From positions 124,001 to 188,000 of the forward strand of contig QVRM01004826.1 of NCBI GenBank assembly GCA_003439945.1: a stretch of 64,000 nt of DNA, in the 5' to 3' direction. Source of the stretch: Dermanyssus gallinae. Lineage: Eukaryota; Arthropoda; Arachnida; Mesostigmata; Dermanyssidae. Below, piece by piece: positions 58,585 through 64,000 of this stretch. A program made the translations under genes and the position numbers. Below the pieces are notes generated by a model, which made no database searches, was not told the origin of the DNA, and saw nothing but the letters and a program-made list of their open reading frames with translations. Within the stretch, counting starts at the first letter, position 1; each line of letters opens with the position of its first letter.

Positions 58585-59105
58585 TAGATAGAGTTCGATT
58601 TTTCTTCATGAAGCGGGTTTTGGGATTAGCTAATTCTTGTAGGAATAGAATAGTTCATATATTAGAAGGGGGGGCTCTAATGACACAGGAATTACAAGTA
58701 AAATGGGGTTTACCTAAGACGACGGCCTTCGTGGCCTACACTATGAAGTGGGGGGAAAAATTAAAGGATATAGACATAGGAATATACACGACGATAGCGA
58801 TGAGGAGTACAAACTGGCGAGCAGCCGGATATAAGAATAGGCATCTCACTACGGCATTTGCAGCACACGGGTTCCATCACGTGTTATGTAGCACACAAGA
58901 ATTCCACAATCCTCAGGAGTGTTGTAGGTGCGCGAGATGCCTAGGCCATTGTGATAGATACCACGCCGCAGCATGTCCAGCAGTGCAATCAATAGCTGAA
59001 CTCGCAAGATGAGGGAAGATCCGGTGACGCAGAAAAACCACTGATTCAGACTGATGTACTTATTTCAAACTTACCCAACCTGGGTGTTAATAAACCATAA
59101 TAATA
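58585..59105 (+). mobile_element. 5'-truncated LINE insertion with (TAA)n tail
   Basis: About 521 bases between two copies of a 14-16 bp target duplication. It carries the last 141 codons of the reverse transcriptase ORF, about 90 bases of 3' UTR and a short (TAA)n tail. Triplet TAA tails are characteristic of I-clade and related non-LTR elements. The intact frame indicates a fairly recent insertion. Confidence 0.88.
58587..59012 (+). CDS. LINE ORF2 C-terminal fragment (partial)
   Basis: 141 codons, truncated at the 5' side by the insertion event, with no stop before TGA at 59010-59012. It begins with the FFMKRVLGLANSCRNRIVH segment that follows the reverse transcriptase domain in non-LTR ORF2 proteins. 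The KWGLPKTTAFVAYTMKW region follows. It ends with a Cys/His cluster (CARCLGHCDRYHAAACP) of the CCHC type found at ORF2 C-termini. It should not be expressed as a working protein because the endonuclease and most of the reverse transcriptase are absent. The longer frame starting at 58440 is MITE sequence fused in by chance. Confidence 0.8.
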   Translation, partial: DRVRFFFMKRVLGLANSCRNRIVHILEGGALMTQELQVKWGLPKTTAFVAYTMKWGEKLKDIDIGIYTTIAMRSTNWRAAGYKNRHLTTAFAAHGFHHVLCSTQEFHNPQECCRCARCLGHCDRYHAAACPAVQSIAELAR

Positions 59106-59121
59106 ATATATCGCTATTTAC
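59106..59121 (+). repeat. LINE target-site duplication, copy 2
   Basis: Identical to 58569-58584, directly after the (TAA)n tail. Confidence 0.85.
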
Positions 59122-59137
59122 ATAGACCTGGAGCACC

Positions 59138-59140
<3 letters not shown>

Positions 59141-59233
<93 letters not shown>

Positions 59234-59244
59234 ATATACATATA
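59141..59244. repeat. Long (TA)n array flanking the MITE
   Basis: About 100 bases of TA with TG and CATA variants, starting at the TA that abuts the right end of the MITE. Confidence 0.95.
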
Positions 59245-60414
59245 CCAGCGTAGGCTTTACTGTTTACGTTAATACCGCTGCTATATATACGTCCGGATGG
59301 TACTCTTAAACCTATCAACCCACCTATGCACATCCGTTACCAAACGTATGCCACTGATACGGCACGCACGCAACTTGGTTCGTACCTAGTATGCATTTTT
59401 CAACCCAGCCACAATGACTAGTTAGCTATTCGCTGCAGAGGGACGCGCACAATGGCTCATGGCGACAGCCGCGACGGTAAAAGCAAAGAGCGGCAGCTAA
59501 CAACAACAACAACAGCAGCAGCTACAACGTAGAGGACCAAAACAACGGCCACCCGTCGCCAAAACGCCAAGCGAAACGCATTCATTGCTCGATGATCCCC
59601 TCAATATTGCTTGCCGTTCCCCACTTGTTCTCCTAGTCCCCCTGTGGTGGCAAGAACCGCAAAGGGAACAACAACAACAACAGCAACAACAACGGTAACA
59701 ACAGAAGCAGCAGCAGCAGCAGTAACAGTAGCAACAACAGAGAACCACACCTTATATATATATATATATATCGAGCTAGTTAGCATATGAACGAGATGCT
59801 TGCGATCTACAGATGTATGCGCATGACGCCGACGAAACCAGCACACAAAAAAACAACCGCGCACCGTTAAGTGAATACGCGAGCCAGCGAGTGAGAACTG
59901 AATGCGCGCGCAAAGTGAGGCAGTGCGTTTTCAAGCAATATTACTACTACCACTAACTATTCGAACATCAGTGACAACAGCCTTGAGCATACTCCTCTCT
60001 CTCTCTCTCTCTCTCGCTCCCCCTCTCTCTTTCGGTATTTCTCTCTTATTCCCCGTCTGCCTTCAATGACGCTCCTGTTGCTTCTGCTGTTTCCATTGCG
60101 GGCGGAGGGCGACAATGGTTAATAATGATAATGATGTTGATGATAGTGGTGGTGGTGGTGTTACTGATGAAGTTATTGTGTCGATGACGATGATCGTGCC
60201 ACTGTGGCCGCAACAGACAACGGAGGACAAGGTGCGACGCATCTATATGTAAATCAGTTGCCCCCCTGTCCCTTTCTGCCTTGAGGGCGCGCGCGAGGGA
60301 CCGGCCACCCTTCTGACGACGACGCTCGGTCAGAGAGCGAAGTCCTTCTCTACCCATCGTCCAGCCGGAGACGGCAGCCGGGAGCATACTGGCTCCAATG
60401 ACACTTCCACCGGC
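59245..60414. other. Intergenic with CAA/CAG repeats
   Basis: Triplet repeats at 59500-59522 and 59663-59740, (TA)n at 59752-59772, (CT)n at 59993-60015, and GAT/GTG triplets at about 60123-60165. No supported gene. Confidence 0.45.
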
Positions 60415-60755
60415 GACAACGACGATGACGACAACAACAGCAACAACAGCAATAGCAGCAATAACGGCAACAACAAAAGCCGTAGCAACAGCAACAACAT
60501 CGACCACTTCGTCATTTGGTTCTCAATGTTGCTTATGCTCGTGGCGTCTCCGGCGCCCATCGCGCCAAAAGCAAATAATGATAAACATAAATAGTAATAA
60601 TCTAAATAATAATAATAGTGGTAGCAGTAGTAGTAGTAGTAGTAGTAGTCGAACCCACAGGCAAAAGCAGAAACATCAGCAAAAATAACAGTATCGTGTG
60701 TTGCTGCTGCTGTCGTTGTCGTTGTTGCTGGCGTTGTCGTTGTTGTTATGATTAA
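60415..60755. repeat. Cluster of triplet arrays
   Basis: GAC/CAA/CAG units at 60415-60500, TAA/TAG units at 60592-60650 (including nine AGT-type units), and GTT/GCT units at 60698-60750. Confidence 0.85.
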
Positions 60756-62099
60756 AATATGTATTATTCTAATGGCACAGGCATCGTAATCGACGACGAT
60801 AGAAATCGACGGAACAGGCTAGATTAGGCGCAAAGAGCAGGAGCCACTGTAACAGTTTGGGAGACAGCTGTCTTCCCTATACGCTCTCCCGCGTGTGCGT
60901 CGCTTTTTGTCCCGTGTTATCTTGATCCTTGTGCCGCGGGCGATGCTCTCTAATTGTTCCCCTTACGCAGTCGCGGGAAAAGAAACATACAGAAATAACA
61001 GACCGTCTCGCCGAGGGACGAGTTTCCGCGAAGGCAAAGCTGAACCGCGCAACGTGGCTGGCGAAAGCCGCCTCCTTTTTCGGTTTAACCCCAATGCGTA
61101 CCCTCTTAGCGTACGCATTAGGGTTCTTAAGGACATCTACCGCCCCCCCCCTTCCTCTTACTACTCTAATGCGGTGGTGTTGTTTGTCATCATCGTAGTG
61201 CAATCGTCCGCGTGGTCGGATTGCGGCGTGATTGAATCGCACACTTGGGTTGCGTTGTGGTAGACGAGAAATCTCACCGGAAATAATCTAAGAGAAGGAA
61301 ACCAATCTTCAAGGGAAAAATTGATATATATATATACATAAACTTTTCTGAAAGCTATGTCAATATAAGAGACAACTTATATCCAACCGAACTATGTCTG
61401 TTTGGCTAGGCCCGAGATTGCATTTGGCTGTTACGTTCAGTTCCGGCAAGCCGACGTCTACTGGTTGTCGTCGATGCAACATTGACTTCCAGTTTGGCAC
61501 TTCTGAAGAGAAGTAACTTTTAAACAACATTCAATTTACGTACCTTTATAGGAATAGTGTATATCTTAGGAAGAGTGACAACGGTTTTCGTTCAAAGTTC
61601 CGCACGTTGAGTTCACTGACGGGTGTACCTTACCGTCATAGAGGTCAGTGGGGCGTAAATTGTTTGCATCAATAAAACCGATCAACTAGTAGAACGCATA
61701 TTATTATCTGCTTTCTTAATAGAACCCGCAGTAAATATCGACCAAACGCACTTCCTAGGTGCTAGGAGTCCTGAATGTTATTCTATATTTAATCTAATAC
61801 TAACATGCTTTGTCAGGACCAAGTCGTAGAGGGCCTAAAAAGCACGAGTTTTAAAACCAAGTTCATATAAATCACCGCGATCTCGTGCTGTAAGAAGTTG
61901 AGCACGTGTGACATATTCAGACACCTTTATGACGATCGGTGTCTTTGTGGAGATCCCGACACCTGCCCAGCTATCCAATTTCCTTATTACTTACTGCAAG
62001 ATGTAACAAATTTACGAACCTTTGCTGCTTTACAGAGCATTCTTCAAATTAGTGCGCATATTTTCAAAGTTACTGCCCAGGTAGTGCGTCATTGGACGT
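60756..62099. other. Intergenic, no supported gene
   Basis: Contains a C run at 61142-61150. Overlapping frames of about 120 codons at 60.88-61.26 kb are open on both strands. A short frame at 61898-62090 has a DRCLCGDPDTC segment. Confidence 0.4.
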
Positions 62100-62138
<39 letters not shown>

Positions 62139-62150
62139 GTGTATATATAA
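62100..62150. repeat. (TA)n microsatellite
   Basis: About 19 TA units then a GTGTATATA tail. Confidence 0.95.
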
Positions 62151-64000
62151 ACAGTATGTTCAGTGAACCACCAAAACCCACCCACAGTTTTAGCAAGTAG
62201 TCCTCAGTGTCGAGAGCAACATCGAAAGCATGCGCATACAGCGGCACATTCGTAGGCCTGGCATGGGACGGTCATACCGAAGTCGTCGGTGACGCGGCCC
62301 AACTACAGCTACTCGGTATGCAGCAGGCTGCGAAAGGCACGAGCTGCTCACGTCGCCGCCGCATCTGTCGCTGAGAGTGAGAAGGTAATATGTCGTGGCA
62401 TCAACTCTTTTTGTCTCCCGTCGTCATCTAGCGATCGCCATCTATCTCCTCTCGATCCCCTCGGCCTAGTGGGGCTATTTGCTCCTCCTGCGCTTTCTTC
62501 TCCTGACCCCTCCCCCCCAAAACCCAACACCGCCCGCCGGCGTGTCCCCCGCTACACAGGCGCAAAAGAGAAAGGATTGTAGTCAAGAGTCCTCCGACTC
62601 TCCGTCTCGTCGCAGCCAAAGTGACCTTTGAAGTTTCGAGTGGCAAGTTTTTCCCCGACCGGCCGACCAACCAACCAACCAACGACCCGGCCCTGTCTTC
62701 TCCTGACTTGCTTGGCTGGGCTAGAGCGTCGAGCATCGAGAGCGAACAGCGCCAGGCGTCGACAACGACGACGACGCCGATGACTGGAGAAAGAGACATC
62801 GCTTGCCATGCAATCTTGAGCAGCCCTGCTTGAGTTGTGGCAGCTGCTCATCCACTCACAGTGCAGATGGGCGTCACACCGAACTGCTGAACAGAGGGAT
62901 TCAGAGGCGGAGGAAGGAAGAGAGGTCGCGATAGAGAGACAGGGTGCGTGTGAGTGAAGGAGAGAGCCGGAACACACGCATACACAGCCACAAGAGCAAG
63001 TATGCTTATCTAGATCTACATCCGCTAACCCGCCAGCATAGTCACTCATCAAGTCAAGTAAGAAGGAGCACGACTTACTTAGAAAAGATGCGGTACGCTG
63101 TCTAGTCAGCAGTGCGCAGCTCGCTTGTTGCCGAAGACCAAATTGAATAGGACAGACGTGGTAGCACGACGAAAGGGCTATCCTCAAACTCACTGGTTTG
63201 GTCGCCGATCTCTACAAGGCCAACGGATAGAACATTGTTTCATCCGAAAGTCCAAACCAGAACTAGAGATTCGGTTCTGGTTCGGACAACAACTTATGAA
63301 CGTAAATAAAAGGCATATTGGTCATCTCTGAAAGAGCAGCCTTACAGACGTATCCAGAAAGTAGTTTGCTTTTGTGAAATGCTGGTGAAATAACAAACAG
63401 TATGCCTATAAAAGCTAATTGCGTATATGAGCTCAAAGCTTGCGATTGGGTCACCGTTAAACTAGTCACTTGCACTGGGCGGGGCACTTCGGGCAGTCTG
63501 GACACGATAAGCATTCGAAGGAACAGAGTCCTCATTACGCCAATTACCCAAGGCAGCAGGGTAAAAATGTCGGCACTACGATAGCTATAATTTTTAATGT
63601 AATATTTTGTGATCTCAGTGCACTATTATTGTATCTCGACGAAATGACAAACGACATCTCACGAAAAGGCTGTCATTGTCGCCGACCTGTTCCCCTTGGG
63701 TACTGTCGGTTTACTCTAGTCGAGTAAGTTCAACTTCATCAAGTTTTACGCACTCTTGCGCATCACTGAGTAGATAAGAAATATAAATAGGTAAATCTCA
63801 AGCAACACATCTTGTAGAACACAACCACAGCCGGAGGCTACTTAGCTACTAGGGGACGTCGAGCACTCAAAAGTGCTGCTATACAGACCAAATTTTCAAG
63901 CGTATCTTCATTTACCGCTGTCAATTGTCGTTGCACTCTATAGATCCTGAGTTATAAGGAGAGGCTAACGCCAACCGTTACATTTGACCTCGTCCGCCGC
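62151..64000. other. Intergenic, no supported gene
   Basis: A 213-codon - strand frame (62552-63193) crosses GC-rich and CGA-repeat sequence. It is opposed by shorter + strand frames and has no recognisable domain, so it is not called. The last kilobase is ordinary AT-balanced DNA. Confidence 0.4.

Larger units (their letters stand above)
57986..59140. mobile_element. MITE with ~183-bp inverted repeats, interrupted by a LINE
   Basis: The left arm 57986-58168 is a diverged reverse complement of 58421-58584 joined to 59122-59140. Both ends begin CAGGGTG when read inward, and TA flanks each end, the Tc1/mariner signature. Without the insertion the element is about 618 bp. The central 250 bases hold no coding frame, so it is a non-autonomous, fold-back-capable element. 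Confidence 0.88.

Noticed and set aside
58440..58586. N-terminal extension of the LINE frame
   Set aside because: This part is the MITE right arm and the target duplication. It is in frame by chance.
62552..63193. 213-codon minus-strand frame
   Set aside because: A frame of this length is expected about once in a window this size by chance in moderately GC-rich DNA, and no domain or gene context supports it.
1..64000. CRISPR arrays, operons, prophage or a novel bacterial-type system
   Set aside because: No regularly spaced repeats with unique spacers, no gene clusters and no bacterial gene signals. The DNA is eukaryotic.

Overview
This is eukaryotic genomic DNA, almost certainly from an arthropod. 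It has no operons, ribosome binding sites or closely packed genes. It has spliced coding sequence with GT/AG junctions, Tc1/mariner transposons, 5'-truncated non-LTR retrotransposon (LINE) copies, tRNA-derived SINEs and very many microsatellites. About thirty (TA)n arrays and many CAA/CAG/GTT/TAC triplet arrays occur in 64 kb. That density fits a repeat-rich arthropod such as a mesostigmatid mite or a crustacean, but the sequence alone does not fix the species.

The window alternates between GC-richer, triplet-repeat-rich stretches (roughly 1-5, 7.2-9.7, 13.3-18.6, 21-24.5, 29-34, 37-42, 49.7-53.9 and 59.4-63 kb) and AT-rich quiet stretches between them. Most open reading frames in the first class are products of repeats and GC content, often open on both strands, and are not listed as genes.

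The one convincing gene is on the + strand at about 49.7-52.5 kb. A 379-codon exon (49708-50844) begins inside a signal-peptide-like segment and continues into Gln-rich, Gly-rich and long Pro/Thr-rich regions. It ends at a consensus donor. A 58-codon terminal exon (51995-52171) has the same phase and is followed by two AATAAA signals. It looks like a secreted, extensin- or mucin-like extracellular protein; its first exon was not found. Three weaker exon candidates are at 21.9 kb (+), 38.5-38.75 kb (-) and 41.3-41.76 kb (+).

Mobile DNA: (i) a 1,279-bp mariner (5107-6385) with clear terminal inverted repeats, TA target duplication and a broken DD34D transposase; (ii) a much older mariner relic (about 56.92-57.62 kb, - strand); (iii) a MITE with ~183-bp inverted repeats (57986-59140) whose right arm is split by a 5'-truncated LINE with a (TAA)n tail and a 14-16 bp target-site duplication; (iv) three tandem copies of a tRNA-derived SINE (31.46-32.09 kb) and a second, unrelated tRNA-like SINE (16.5 kb); (v) two copies of a 70-bp repeat with (TAA)n tails, flanking or inside the 50-53 kb gene. 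The TA-specific elements sit in TA arrays, which probably serve as landing sites.

I found no clearly new multi-gene system. The observations most worth following are the nested LINE-in-MITE insertion, the 72-bp palindrome around a TA array whose flanking module recurs 30 kb away, several perfect hairpins, and the secreted Pro/Thr-rich gene.
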